Origin: Chitinophagaceae bacterium | GTDB taxonomy: Bacteria; Bacteroidota; Bacteroidia; Chitinophagales; Chitinophagaceae | NCBI GenBank assembly: GCA_023229465.1 | Contig: JALNZE010000033.1 | Location: forward strand, 1 to 23,244 | DNA: 23,244 bases | Reading direction: 5' to 3' | Part shown: positions 6,965-16,900 of the stretch, piece by piece | Layout: every line of letters starts with the position of its first letter | Numbering within the stretch: the first letter of the stretch is position 1 | The notes under the pieces: model-generated | The model's input: the letters and a program-made list of their open reading frames with translations, nothing else | Databases searched by the model: none | Told to the model about the DNA's origin: nothing | Position numbers and translations under genes: made by a program

Positions 6965-7716
6965 TAGCATCAATATTTTTTATATTGATTGGTAGTTTTT
7001 TGTTGCTGGTCGTTTTTATTTTTCTTCGAAGGCAAAGAAAGAACAAGGAAGAAAAGGAAGAAATGAAAAACCGTTTTGAGCAAACCCTGCTCAAAACACA
7101 GCTCGAAATTCAGGAACAGGCTTTTGCCTACATCAGCCAGGAAATTCATGATAATATCGGTCAGATACTAAGCCTGGTTCGCCTTAACCTGAACACATTC
7201 GGCGCGGTTGTTTCAGATGAAAAAATGGAACAAACAGATGAACTGCTGGGCAAAGCCATCAAAGACCTGCGCGATCTGAGCCATAACCTGCAAAACAACC
7301 GTATCTACGATATCGGTATTGTAGAATCTATCCGGCAGTTACTACTGTCACTGAAAAAAACAGGCAAGTATACTACTTCCTTTCAAGCCTCCGATCACTT
7401 TCACCTGCTCGATCCTAATACCGATATCATCCTCTACAGAATGATCCAGGAGATCGTTAACAATATCATCAAGCACGCGTCCGCCACAAATATCGAAATT
7501 GAGATCAAAAGTGAAGCGGAGGTAACCACCATCCGCATTAGTGATAATGGCATAGGATTTGACACCGCCCTCCTGCAAAGAGCGCGCGCAGGTATTGGCT
7601 TACAGAATATCATTAACCGGGCCAAAACAATTGAAGCCGGTGTGGATGTTAAAAGTGAGCAGGGTAAAGGAACTACCATAACTTTGTATATCAAACCCAA
7701 ACTAACTTCACTATGA
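6925..7716 (+). CDS. Sensor histidine kinase, HisKA_3/NarX-DesK type, lacking a sensor domain
   Basis: The 263-residue kinase autophosphorylates and should hand phosphate to the regulator encoded next. One membrane helix (about 9-34) is followed by a charged linker (RRQRKNKEEKEE). The dimerisation/phosphoacceptor helix contains SQEIHDNIGQ with His75. The ATPase domain shows N-box QEIVNNIIKHA (175-185), G1 DNGIGF (207-212), GIGLQNI (223-229) and GKGTT (247-251). All key residues are present. There is no periplasmic or cytoplasmic input domain, so input probably comes from a partner such as the overlapping membrane protein. Its start overlaps that gene by 40 bases, and its stop overlaps the regulator start by 4 bases (ATGA), indicating translational coupling. 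A perfect 10-bp hairpin (7073-7097) lies in its linker region. Confidence 0.9.
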   Translation: MPKPQEDILISIVVASIFFILIGSFLLLVVFIFLRRQRKNKEEKEEMKNRFEQTLLKTQLEIQEQAFAYISQEIHDNIGQILSLVRLNLNTFGAVVSDEKMEQTDELLGKAIKDLRDLSHNLQNNRIYDIGIVESIRQLLLSLKKTGKYTTSFQASDHFHLLDPNTDIILYRMIQEIVNNIIKHASATNIEIEIKSEAEVTTIRISDNGIGFDTALLQRARAGIGLQNIINRAKTIEAGVDVKSEQGKGTTITLYIKPKLTSL

Positions 7717-8363
7717 CCTCTGTTGCTTTAGTTGACGACCATGAATTACTCCGCACGGGCCTTGCCGCTATCATCGGTACATTTGAAGGTTTTAAAGTAG
7801 TGATGGAGGCGAATAACGGCAGAGAGTTCATTGAACAGTTAAAAGGTAAAACGCCACCCGATATTGTACTGCTGGATATTACCATGCCGGTAATGGATGG
7901 CTATGAAACCGCTATCTGGATCAGGGCCAACCTGCCTCAAATTAAAGTTCTCGTACTGAGCATGCTCGAAAATGATACCGCCATCATACGAATGCTTAAA
8001 AACGGGGCAAGGGGCTATATTCTGAAAGACAGTAAACCTAAAGTCTTTAAAGACGCATTAGACAATGTCCGCGACAGCGGTTATTTTATCAATGAACTGG
8101 TGAGCAATAAACTGATGCATTATATTAATCACGAAGAAGTATTTGAAGGCGACGCTTTTATACTTAACAACCTGAGTGAGAATGAAACCGTATTCCTGAA
8201 ATGGATCTGCACGGAAAAAACCTATAAAGAAATCGCGGATGAAATGTGCCTGAGCCCCAGAACCATTGATACTTACCGGGATAACCTTTTCAAAAAACTG
8301 GATGTAAAAACAAGGGTTGGCTTAGCCATTTTCGCTATCAAAAACAGTATTGTGAATATCTGA
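7713..8363 (+). CDS. NarL/FixJ-family response regulator
   Basis: The 216-residue protein has a receiver domain with the acidic pair Asp8-Asp9, phosphoacceptor Asp55 (LLDITMP), Ser83 at the switch position and Lys105 (YILKD). A LuxR-type helix-turn-helix lies at about 153-210, with LSENETVFLKWICTEKTYKEIA and SPRTIDTYRDNLFKKL as the DNA-reading part (shown in pieces). All conserved phosphorylation residues are intact. It is the cognate regulator of the preceding kinase, with a 4-base overlap. Its stop shares one base with the start of porZ (TGATG), so it and PorZ are made from one message. Targets are unknown; the repeats upstream of the lipoprotein gene are candidates. Confidence 0.92.
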   Translation: MTSVALVDDHELLRTGLAAIIGTFEGFKVVMEANNGREFIEQLKGKTPPDIVLLDITMPVMDGYETAIWIRANLPQIKVLVLSMLENDTAIIRMLKNGARGYILKDSKPKVFKDALDNVRDSGYFINELVSNKLMHYINHEEVFEGDAFILNNLSENETVFLKWICTEKTYKEIADEMCLSPRTIDTYRDNLFKKLDVKTRVGLAIFAIKNSIVNI

Positions 8364-10708
8364 TGCTATCAATGACTTGCTCATGTATTATATCAAAAAG
8401 GGTACCCCGGATATTTTTATGCCTCCTATTTAGTTTCTACGGTTTTATTTCCAGCCTAACCCTGCAGGCACAAAACCCTATTCCGCCTATCGGGCAATGG
8501 CGCGAACACCTGAATTACCAGCATACCATACAGGTACTGAAAGGTAACCAGGTATATTGTGCCACCCAGACCAATGTTTTTGCCGTTACCGGTCAAAATG
8601 AAATGGAACGTTACAGCAAAATGACCGGCCTGAATGATGTTGGGGTGCAATGTATTGGGTGGGACGCGTTAACTGAACAACTGGTGGTGGTATACACCAA
8701 CAGTAATGTAGACCTGTTAAAAAATAACAGCGTTAAAAATATAGGCGATATCAAAAGAAGCGCCATCGCGGGAAATAAAACAGTATATAGTGTTTACTGT
8801 AAAGATGGATTAGCCTACCTATGCAGTGGTTTGGGCATTATTGTAGTAAACCTCATTAAATACGAAATTAAGGATACCTGGTTTATTGGCAACAATGGTA
8901 CCCAGGTAAAAGTGAACGGATTTACCGGTGATGGAACTTTCTTCTATGCCGCTACGGATGAAGGCATTAAAAGCATAGCTGTTAACTCGCCGGCTATCTC
9001 CAATTATGCCAACTGGAAAAGCCACAGTGGCATAAGTACGGGAGCCGTTAAAAATGTGGTATTTACCAATCAAACCATTATTGCCGAAAAGAACGACTCG
9101 GTATTCAGCTTACAGGGTAATAGCTGGCGCTTGCTGTACGCGGATACCGCATGGCCCATCACCAATATAACAGCATCCGAAAATAAACTGTTGATCTGTC
9201 AACGAAATACCAATGGTAATGCACGGGTGATAGTAGTAAATACAAATGGCACCATTGAAAAAACTATCGCGCAAAGCAACGTACTATTACTGCCCGGTTC
9301 AGCTATATCGGATAACGGCATTGTATGGATTGCCGACAGGTTAGGTGGCTTATCCTCTTTCGGAACAGGCTTTGAACGGTATATCCCCAATGGCCCACCT
9401 GGAAAAGCGGATGGCGATATGGTAAGTAAGGATAACCTACTTTATGCCGCGGCGGGCAGCATTAACAGTAACTGGCAGAACCAGTTCAACACAGATGGCG
9501 TATTTACTTTTAAACAGGATGGCTGGCAATACAAAAATAGTAATAATACACCCGGGCTCGATTCTGTCACCGACTTTATTGCTCTGGCTATCGATCCCAT
9601 TAACCAAACTGTTTGGGCCGGTAGCTATGGAGGCGGACTGGTTAATTTTATAGAAGGATCGCCACCCATCATCTATAAAAAAAATAATAGCACCTTACAG
9701 GAAGCAATAACAGGCAAGGGTAGTTACCGGGTAAGTGGACTGGCTTTTGATCAGAACCATCATTTATGGATCAGCAATTATGGGGCCGCGCAAAACCTGC
9801 AGGTTAAAAAGGCCGATGGCAACTGGAAGGCCTTCACCATTCCATTCAGTCATGTTGAAAACGCGGTGGGCCAGATAGTAGTGGATGATAGTAACCAGTT
9901 ATGGATAGTGAGTCCGAAAGACAACGGCGTTTTCTGCTATAACCCCGGTCAAAGTATTGATAATATCGCTGATGACAGGTGGAAATTTTACAGGCAGGGC
10001 AGCGGTAATGGAAATCTTCCGGGCAATCAGGTTCTCTGTTTGGTAAAAGATAAGAATGGTTTTATATGGGTAGGTACCGACAGGGGTATTGGCATTATTC
10101 AATGTATGGCTGATGTATTTAGCGCGCGAAGTTGCGATGCCCTGTTACCCATAGTACAGCAGGACCGGTTTGCCGGGTTGTTATTTAAAGATGAAACCGT
10201 ACAATGCATGGCAGTGGATGGTGCCAACCGGAAATGGATAGGCACTAAAAATGGTCTGTGGCTGATCTCGCCGGATGGAGATAAAATTATGTATCGTTTT
10301 ACAGAAGAAAATAGTCCCTTACTACATAATGATGTTAAAAAAATAGCGGTTGACCCCGTTACCGGTGAAGTATTTATAGCCACCCTGAATGGTATCTGTA
10401 GTTTCAGAAGTACGGCAACAGAAGGGGGCGCCGGCAATGAAAATGTATTGGTCTTCCCCAATCCTGTACCACCGGGTTATAACGGAACCATTGCCATTCG
10501 TGGATTGGCAGACAATGCACTGGTTAAAATTACTGAACTGAATGGCAGGTTAGTATACCAAACACACGCATTGGGTGGCCAGGCCATTTGGGATGGGCGC
10601 AATTACCGGGGTCAAAAAATAGCCGGTGGCCTCTACCTGGTTATTATCAGGGATGATAGTGGTTACGAAAAAATAGTTACTAAAATAATCATCACCTCAG
10701 GGCGCTAA
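8363..10708 (+). CDS. porZ: Type IX secretion system attachment protein PorZ
   Basis: The 781-residue protein has a signal peptide ending about SLTLQAQ (31-37). A first beta-propeller region starts at GQWREHLNYQHTIQVLKGN, and the segment ERYSKMTGLNDVGVQCIGWD is characteristic of PorZ. Propeller-like repeats continue (LWISNYG, FIWVGTDRGIGI, KWIGTKNGLWLI). A C-terminal T9SS sorting domain begins near residue 694 (NVLVFPNPVPPG). In Porphyromonas gingivalis PorZ has two propellers plus a CTD and, with PorU, PorV and PorQ, forms the surface complex that processes T9SS cargo and attaches it to anionic LPS. Length and domain order agree. It is translationally coupled to a two-component regulator (1-base overlap), an unusual context. 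Recognition is by sequence reading. Confidence 0.82.
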   Translation: MLSMTCSCIISKRVPRIFLCLLFSFYGFISSLTLQAQNPIPPIGQWREHLNYQHTIQVLKGNQVYCATQTNVFAVTGQNEMERYSKMTGLNDVGVQCIGWDALTEQLVVVYTNSNVDLLKNNSVKNIGDIKRSAIAGNKTVYSVYCKDGLAYLCSGLGIIVVNLIKYEIKDTWFIGNNGTQVKVNGFTGDGTFFYAATDEGIKSIAVNSPAISNYANWKSHSGISTGAVKNVVFTNQTIIAEKNDSVFSLQGNSWRLLYADTAWPITNITASENKLLICQRNTNGNARVIVVNTNGTIEKTIAQSNVLLLPGSAISDNGIVWIADRLGGLSSFGTGFERYIPNGPPGKADGDMVSKDNLLYAAAGSINSNWQNQFNTDGVFTFKQDGWQYKNSNNTPGLDSVTDFIALAIDPINQTVWAGSYGGGLVNFIEGSPPIIYKKNNSTLQEAITGKGSYRVSGLAFDQNHHLWISNYGAAQNLQVKKADGNWKAFTIPFSHVENAVGQIVVDDSNQLWIVSPKDNGVFCYNPGQSIDNIADDRWKFYRQGSGNGNLPGNQVLCLVKDKNGFIWVGTDRGIGIIQCMADVFSARSCDALLPIVQQDRFAGLLFKDETVQCMAVDGANRKWIGTKNGLWLISPDGDKIMYRFTEENSPLLHNDVKKIAVDPVTGEVFIATLNGICSFRSTATEGGAGNENVLVFPNPVPPGYNGTIAIRGLADNALVKITELNGRLVYQTHALGGQAIWDGRNYRGQKIAGGLYLVIIRDDSGYEKIVTKIIITSGR

Positions 10709-10725
10709 TGCATCATCCCGCATTA
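10706..10725. terminator. Possible small bidirectional terminator between convergent genes
   Basis: TAATGC (10706-10711) pairs with GCATTA (10720-10725) around an 8-base loop. The two arms include the stop codons of porZ and of the opposing gene, only 14 bases apart. No immediate T-tract follows (a T8 run comes about 17 bases later on the plus strand), so termination is weakly supported. Confidence 0.25.
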
Positions 10726-13158
10726 CTCAGCATCCTTCCCGGTTTTTTTTGTTTGATTAAAAAATGCCGCTCGCTTTGGCCCTGGAAAAGCCACGTCACT
10801 CCCTTTTAATCCATGCCATAAAACCCGGTTGAATTCAAGATCCGGAACAGCATCTTCTTTAGTAAGATTAAATTTTTCTGATCTGCGTTGCCATTCATTC
10901 ATAGCGGTATTTTTTTCCAGCAGGTCAATATTAGCGGCCCTTACGGTAAAGGGTGTAAGGGTGGGCACGCCGGTAAAACTGCGCCACATGGGTTGTGCAG
11001 CCGCGTCGTACTGGCTCATAGGAGCGATCCCTAATATCAGTTCCATCGTACGCAACATAGAAGAGGTTGAATACATTGTGTGATCTACAAATCCTCTTTT
11101 TACAAAACCTCCTGCAACATAAGCAGGGCTCCTGTGTGCATCCACATGATCGGCGCCGTTTTGCGCATCATCTTCCAGGATAAATATGGCGGTTTCTTTC
11201 CAGATAGGACTATTGCTCAGGTATTCTACAAAAAGACCAACGGCCAGATCATTATCTGCCACATGCGCGTATGGTGTGGGTCTTCCTTTTCGTAACCCTT
11301 CTGTATGGTCATTACAGAAACGTACACTATTAAACCTGGGAACCGCGTTTATTGCCAGTAAAGAATCGAAATCGCGCTTCCACTGGTAAAAGCGAACAGT
11401 ATCCTGCACTTTATTATCATACCCGGTAAAATACGGGCAGTAATGATCTTTTAGTACCGGTATATTAGGCTGATAATTATCCGCGAATTCACCATAGGTC
11501 CTGTAACTCACCCCGGCACGTTTGCAATGATCCCAGATAAAACCTCCCTTATTATTGGCAACTTCCCTTTTACCCTCCGCGTCATAGGCGCCACCACGGC
11601 CACCATAACTGCTTACCCAGTTCTTCTCTAAAAAATCAGTAGCATACGCGCCCATGCTCCAGTTATGTCCATCGGCGCTTACTTCTCCATCTACATAAAA
11701 ATTATCGAGCAATACAAATTCTTTTGCCAGTGCATGTTGATTGGGGGTAACCTTTTCACCAAATAATACCAGGCGCGGATCGCCATTGCCTTCTTTGATA
11801 TCTCCCAAAACCTGGTCGTAGGTCCTGTTTTCTTTGATAACATAAAACACATATTTGATAGGGCCCTGCTCACCCACTTTGCGTGGGATAGGATTACCCG
11901 CCTCTCCCTGTGCCAACTGCTCTTTTACTTTATTATAGGGCGTATTCCGATAGACCACCTGGGAATATACAGCCAACTGATTTTCGGTTGGTTCATCTAT
12001 TACACTCATCGTTCCTTTAAACAGGCCGGCAATATATTGTACTTCTTTCGGACGGTTAGGATCACCTTGCTGATAAACAACCTCCTGCTTAATGCCGAAA
12101 GGATTGGGACCGTACAGATTGGCCATGGAAGAAAATCCTTTTCCATTAGCGACAAATATCTTATTGCCAATTACTTTTACATTGGTGGGATACCAGCCTA
12201 CCGGAATAAAGCCCCTGCTCTTACTCTGGCCCGGCTTTGATACATCAAATACAGTGAGGCAATTATTATCGGCGTTGGCTATATACAATAATTTTTCATC
12301 CTTATTCAAAGCCAGTCCATTGGTAGTAGAGCCATTGGGTGCATCAGGATAAAGCGCTACATTCAATGTTTCAATAACCTGTTTCCCTGAAGTATTAATC
12401 ACAGAAACGGAGTTATCGTTTGAATTGGCTACATATAAATATTTACCGTTTTTTGACAGGACCAATTCATTGGGATTATCGCCCACTGTAATTTCAGCTA
12501 CCACATTCTTTTTTTCGGTATCAAACACATATACTTTATCGCATCCCCAGCAACTGATATATAAATTTTTCTGATCGGGAGATAAGATGCAGGCATAAGC
12601 CTCTCCTCCTAATGCGATGGTATGCTCAACTTTTTTTGTTTGCAGGTTAACCAGGTAGAGTGATTTGCTATCCCTGGATACTACATACAGTACCTGTTTA
12701 GCATCATCTATCGCGATACCGGCGGGCGCTACTTTGTTGGGCCATCTTTTTCCAAGTACTATACTGTCATTCAGTACCAGCCTGTTATTCTCTACCGAAT
12801 ATTCTAAAATCCAGTTGTCATGTCCGCCTGAAGCGTATAATTTTTTTTCATCATTGCTGAATTGTAACCCATACCAGCTTTTTGGCACTACTACATTATC
12901 CAATACTTTTTCTGTGGCAGGATCAATTAACTGAATGCTTTGTACACCCTGGCCATTATTGGTAACTGCCATTAATTTTTTTGACTTACCCACCGCGATA
13001 TTCAGTGGAAGATCGCCCAGCGGAAAGCTACGGCCAACAGGTGTTAAACTCCATCCATTGGGGAGTGTAACCTTATTTAATTCAATATCCTGGATGGTTT
13101 GGGCAAAACCGATGGCAGTAAATACAAGTACCCATGTAAAAGTGAAAAAAATTTTCAT
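10723..13158 (-). CDS. YVTN beta-propeller / phosphoesterase (alkaline-phosphatase-superfamily) fusion, secreted
   Basis: The 811-residue product has a signal peptide (to about FAQ, residue 20) and then a YVTN-type propeller (about 45-345) with repeated units such as KYLYVANSNDNSVSVIN and KLLYIANADNNCLTVFD. The second half is a phosphoesterase of the phospholipase C/acid phosphatase-like group: IKENRTYDQVLGD (441-453), then VDGEVSADGHNWS (489-501), and LEDDAQNGADHVDAHR (661-676) supplying Asp/His metal ligands. Such fused proteins are known in Bacteroidota, but their natural substrate is not established. It is expected to be periplasmic or exported. It converges on porZ with a 14-base gap. 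A TATTTTTG element lies just upstream of the start. Signal peptide, start codon and length are consistent. Confidence 0.85.
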   Translation of the reverse strand: MKIFFTFTWVLVFTAIGFAQTIQDIELNKVTLPNGWSLTPVGRSFPLGDLPLNIAVGKSKKLMAVTNNGQGVQSIQLIDPATEKVLDNVVVPKSWYGLQFSNDEKKLYASGGHDNWILEYSVENNRLVLNDSIVLGKRWPNKVAPAGIAIDDAKQVLYVVSRDSKSLYLVNLQTKKVEHTIALGGEAYACILSPDQKNLYISCWGCDKVYVFDTEKKNVVAEITVGDNPNELVLSKNGKYLYVANSNDNSVSVINTSGKQVIETLNVALYPDAPNGSTTNGLALNKDEKLLYIANADNNCLTVFDVSKPGQSKSRGFIPVGWYPTNVKVIGNKIFVANGKGFSSMANLYGPNPFGIKQEVVYQQGDPNRPKEVQYIAGLFKGTMSVIDEPTENQLAVYSQVVYRNTPYNKVKEQLAQGEAGNPIPRKVGEQGPIKYVFYVIKENRTYDQVLGDIKEGNGDPRLVLFGEKVTPNQHALAKEFVLLDNFYVDGEVSADGHNWSMGAYATDFLEKNWVSSYGGRGGAYDAEGKREVANNKGGFIWDHCKRAGVSYRTYGEFADNYQPNIPVLKDHYCPYFTGYDNKVQDTVRFYQWKRDFDSLLAINAVPRFNSVRFCNDHTEGLRKGRPTPYAHVADNDLAVGLFVEYLSNSPIWKETAIFILEDDAQNGADHVDAHRSPAYVAGGFVKRGFVDHTMYSTSSMLRTMELILGIAPMSQYDAAAQPMWRSFTGVPTLTPFTVRAANIDLLEKNTAMNEWQRRSEKFNLTKEDAVPDLEFNRVLWHGLKGSDVAFPGPKRAAFFNQTKKTGKDAE

Positions 13159-13181
13159 ATATAGGCTATTAAAAAGAAAAT

Positions 13182-13189
13182 CAAAAATA
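13182..13189 (-). promoter_or_regulatory. Candidate -7 promoter element of the propeller-phosphoesterase gene
   Basis: On the minus strand the sequence reads TATTTTTG, a match to the Bacteroidota -7 consensus TAnnTTTG, 24 bases before the ATG. No clear -33 TTTG was found at the usual distance. Confidence 0.4.
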
Positions 13190-13234
13190 CAAATAATGAA
13201 GCGGTAAAACCGGAAGCAACAATTAATTAATAAG

Positions 13235-13251
13235 GCCTGTTTATTTCAGGC
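13235..13251 (-). terminator. Weak hairpin after the small secreted gene
   Basis: GCCTG-TTTATTT-CAGGC forms a 5-bp stem 17 bases after the stop of the secreted protein gene (minus strand). It is followed by AT-rich sequence (TTATTAATTAATT) rather than a pure T-run. It may terminate the IcmF transcript. Confidence 0.35.
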
Positions 13252-13267
13252 AATCATACACCATTTT

Positions 13268-13864
13268 CTATTGTTTGGTAAATTCATAGCTTCTCAGCGG
13301 CTTAAATTTATAGCCACCCCTGTCTCCGGGTATTACCTGGTATTGAATCTGTCTGTATAGGGTTCCGGTACCGGAAGTTAGCGACGCGCTATCTGCCGGA
13401 TATACCGGGAAGCGGCGCATCAGGTTTCCTTCCATCAAAAAATAAGTATCATTTCCTTTATAGCCAATACGCAATTTCGGATCATCATAAATATCCGGGA
13501 ACAGGATGGGCGCCACATTTTCATTTTTTTCTGAACTGATACCAATCACATTGCCTTTGGGAATCGAATCATTATTCATCACATAGATCACCAGGTCAGG
13601 ATATCCATCGCGGTTAACATCATCCACTTCCGCTTTGGTAATTCTTCCTTTGATATCAAAGGAAAATTCCCTCACCGCTTTATCAAAGCCGATAGGTGAA
13701 ACAGACGTTGTATTTTTATCCGTACCCTTGTTACTGCAGGTTAAACGGTACCCTGATTTGCCCAACTTCATCGTGGTATCTATTTTTTTAAAGGGAACCT
13801 GTGCCTGTAAAAAAGCCGTTCCACCAAAAAAACAGGCCCCTGCTAAAAATAATTTTGTATACAT
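13268..13864 (-). CDS. Secreted protein with an Asp-rich (FG-GAP-like) motif, unknown function
   Basis: The 198-residue product starts MYTKLFLAGACFFGGTAFLQAQ, a signal peptide cleaved around residue 22. The frame is open further upstream to 13915, but the ATG at 13864 gives the proper signal peptide and is preferred. The mature protein contains EVDDVNRDGYPDLVIY, a DxNxDGxxD loop like those of FG-GAP/VCBS and other calcium-binding repeats, but only one copy. The gene is 51 bases downstream of icmF on the same strand, so it may be co-transcribed; no metabolic link is evident. Function is unknown. Confidence 0.7.
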   Translation of the reverse strand: MYTKLFLAGACFFGGTAFLQAQVPFKKIDTTMKLGKSGYRLTCSNKGTDKNTTSVSPIGFDKAVREFSFDIKGRITKAEVDDVNRDGYPDLVIYVMNNDSIPKGNVIGISSEKNENVAPILFPDIYDDPKLRIGYKGNDTYFLMEGNLMRRFPVYPADSASLTSGTGTLYRQIQYQVIPGDRGGYKFKPLRSYEFTKQ

Positions 13865-13915
13865 ATTCAACTCGCTGTTTATAAAAGAAGGTGTTAAGAT
13901 AAGCAAAATTTCCAC

Positions 13916-16900
13916 TCACATATTTCTACGATACTGTCCGCCTACTTCATACAGGGCGTGGGTAATCTGTCCGAGTGAGCAATACTTAACAGATTCCATT
14001 AATTCGGCAAACAGGTTTTCATTGTTAATGGCGGCTGTTTTCAGTTTTTGTAACGCCTTATCGCTGTGGCCCTCATTCCTTTTTTGAAAAGCCAGCAGGT
14101 TTTGTATCTGCTGATCTTTTTCTTCGGTAGTACTTCTGATCACTTCACCGGGCAAAATAGTGGGGCTTCCTTTTTTATTCAAAAAAGTATTCACGCCTAT
14201 CAATGGTAATTCGCCTGTATGTTTCAGTGTTTCATAATAGAGGCTCTCTTCCTGTATCTTATTACGCTGGTACATACGCTCCATGGCACCCAATACACCG
14301 CCCCGTTCTGTAATACGGTCAAATTCAGTCAGCACCGCTTCTTCCACCAGGTCCGTTAATTCTTCAATAGCAAAACTACCCTGTATAAAATTTTCTGTAA
14401 CAGCCGTTCCCAGTTCGCGGTTAATAATCAGTTGTATGGCCATGGCCCTTCTCACACTTTCTTCGGTGGGTGTGGTAATGGCCTCATCATACGCGTTGGT
14501 ATGAAGGCTATTGCAATTATCGTATATCGCGTACAATGCCTGCAGGGTAGTACGGATATCATTGAAATCAATTTCCTGCGCGTGCAAACTGCGGCCACTG
14601 GTTTGAATATGGTATTTCAGTTTCTGTGAGCGGTCATTGCCTTTGTATTTTTGTTTCATGGCTTTTGCCCATATACGGCGGGCCACGCGGCCAATCACAC
14701 TATATTCAGGATCCATACCATTACTAAAGAAGAAAGAAAGGTTGGGCGCGAAATCATCAATATGCATTCCCCTGCTCAGGTAATATTCTACATAGGTAAA
14801 CCCATTTGATAAAGTAAATGCCAATTGTGTAATGGGATTGGCGCCGGCTTCCGCGATATGGTAACCACTGATGCTGACACTATAGAAATTACGCACTTTC
14901 TGATCAATAAAATAAGCTTGCACATCACCCATCAGCTTTAAGGCAAATTCGGTTGAGAAGATGCAGGTATTCTGTGCCTGGTCTTCTTTTAGTATATCGG
15001 CCTGCACGGTTCCTCTTACCTGTGCCAGCGCTTCCGCTTTTATTTTTTCATATACCTCCTGGGGCAAAACTTCATCTCCGCTAATACCTAATAATCGAAG
15101 GCCCAACCCCTTATTACCTTCGGGTAAACGTTCAGGCAATGCAGGATTATAATAAACAGGTTTGGGCAGATGCGCGAATTTTTCCCGTATATACGCATCC
15201 ACATCGGGCCATTTATTATTTGCCTCTATCCATTTTTCGCATAACTGGTCAATAGCGGCATTCATAAAAAATGCCAGTATCATGGGAGCAGGGCCATTAA
15301 TGGTCATGCTTACCGAGGTCTTGGCATCACAAAGATCAAAGCCACTATATAATTTTTTGGCATCATCCAATGTAGCCACGCTAACACCGCTGTTACCTAC
15401 TTTCCCGTAGATATCAGGGCGGCGTGCAGGATCCTCGCCATACAAAGTAACACTGTCAAACGCGGTAGATAAACGGATAGCCGGCTGGCCAATAGAAACA
15501 TAATGAAACCGTTTATTGGTTCTTTCGGGCCCTCCTTCACCGGCAAACATCCTGGTTGGATCTTCGCCCTGCCTTTTCAGTTCAAACACACCGGCAGTAT
15601 AGGGAAATTCGCCGGGCACATTTTCCTGTAATTGCCAGCGAAGTATATCTCCCCAATCTTTGTATCGGGGTAAAACCAATTTAGGAACCCTGGTACCACT
15701 TAAAGAGGTAACCTTTAATGGTTGTTTGATCCCCTTACCCCTTACTTCATATTCAAAAAAGTCTGACGCGTATTTTTTACAGAGGGCAGGCCACTGATCC
15801 ACCAGTTTTTTACAGGCAGGATGAAATAGTTTTTCAAAATGCATCTTCATTTCTAAAAGCGCGGGCTCGGTACGACTCTCTTTTTTATGCAAACCCGGGG
15901 TATGGTGTAATGCATGGATGGTACCACTGATTTGATACAGCTTAGTGGCCATCAAGCACTGTTCGCTAACCCAGGCATCATAGCTCCTGTTATTCTCTGA
16001 AATTTCAGATAAGTAACGAACCCGTTTAGGCGGAATGATCTGCGATTTGGTGGTGGTCAATTCACCCTTACCCGCCCTGCTATGCATAGAGGGGGTACCA
16101 GAGAAAGTGATCGTACATTTTTTCGCTATCGTATCAATGATCCGGTCAAATAATTCATTGATACCTGCATCATTAAACTGGGCGGCGATGGTACCTACAA
16201 TGGGCAGGTCCTCATCTTTGGCAGCAAATAACTGATGGTTTCGTTTGTATTGTTTGCGAACATCATGCAAGGCATCCAGGGCGCCGGCTTTATCGAATTT
16301 ATTGATACAGACAATATCCGCATAATCCAGCATATTTATTTTTTCCAGTTGAGAGGCGGCGCCGTACTCTGGTGTCATCACATATAAACTCACATCGCAA
16401 TAATCCAGGATAGAAGCATCACTCTGACCAACGCCGGCGGATTCCAAAATAATAAAATCGAATCGGGTTTCCTTACAAATATCAATCGCTTCCTGCACAT
16501 GCGCGCTCAATGCGGTATTATCATCCCTGGTAGCCAGGCTGCGCATATAAGCACGGCCATGCGAGATGGCATTCATGCGAATCCTGTCGCCCAGCAATGC
16601 ACCACCCGTTTTTTTCTTAGACGGATCAACAGATATTACGGCAATGGTTTTATCTGTAAATGCATGCAGGTATCTTCTTACAATCTCATCTGTAACCGAA
16701 CTTTTTCCGGCGCCACCGGTACCGGTAATGCCCAGGACAGGGATGGAGGAAATGGGAGTAGGAAGTTGGGAGTTGGGGGGTGGGGTTCCATTTTCTGCAT
16801 TAGTAATCGCACGGGCAACTTCGCGTACATCTTTTACTTCACCCAGTGTCATCGGATTTTTATAGAGACCGTTGCCATTCAAACTAAAATCACATTGCCT

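Noticed and set aside
13865..13915. Upstream extension of the small secreted protein to 13915
   Set aside because: It would put 17 residues ahead of a clean signal peptide starting at the ATG at 13864.
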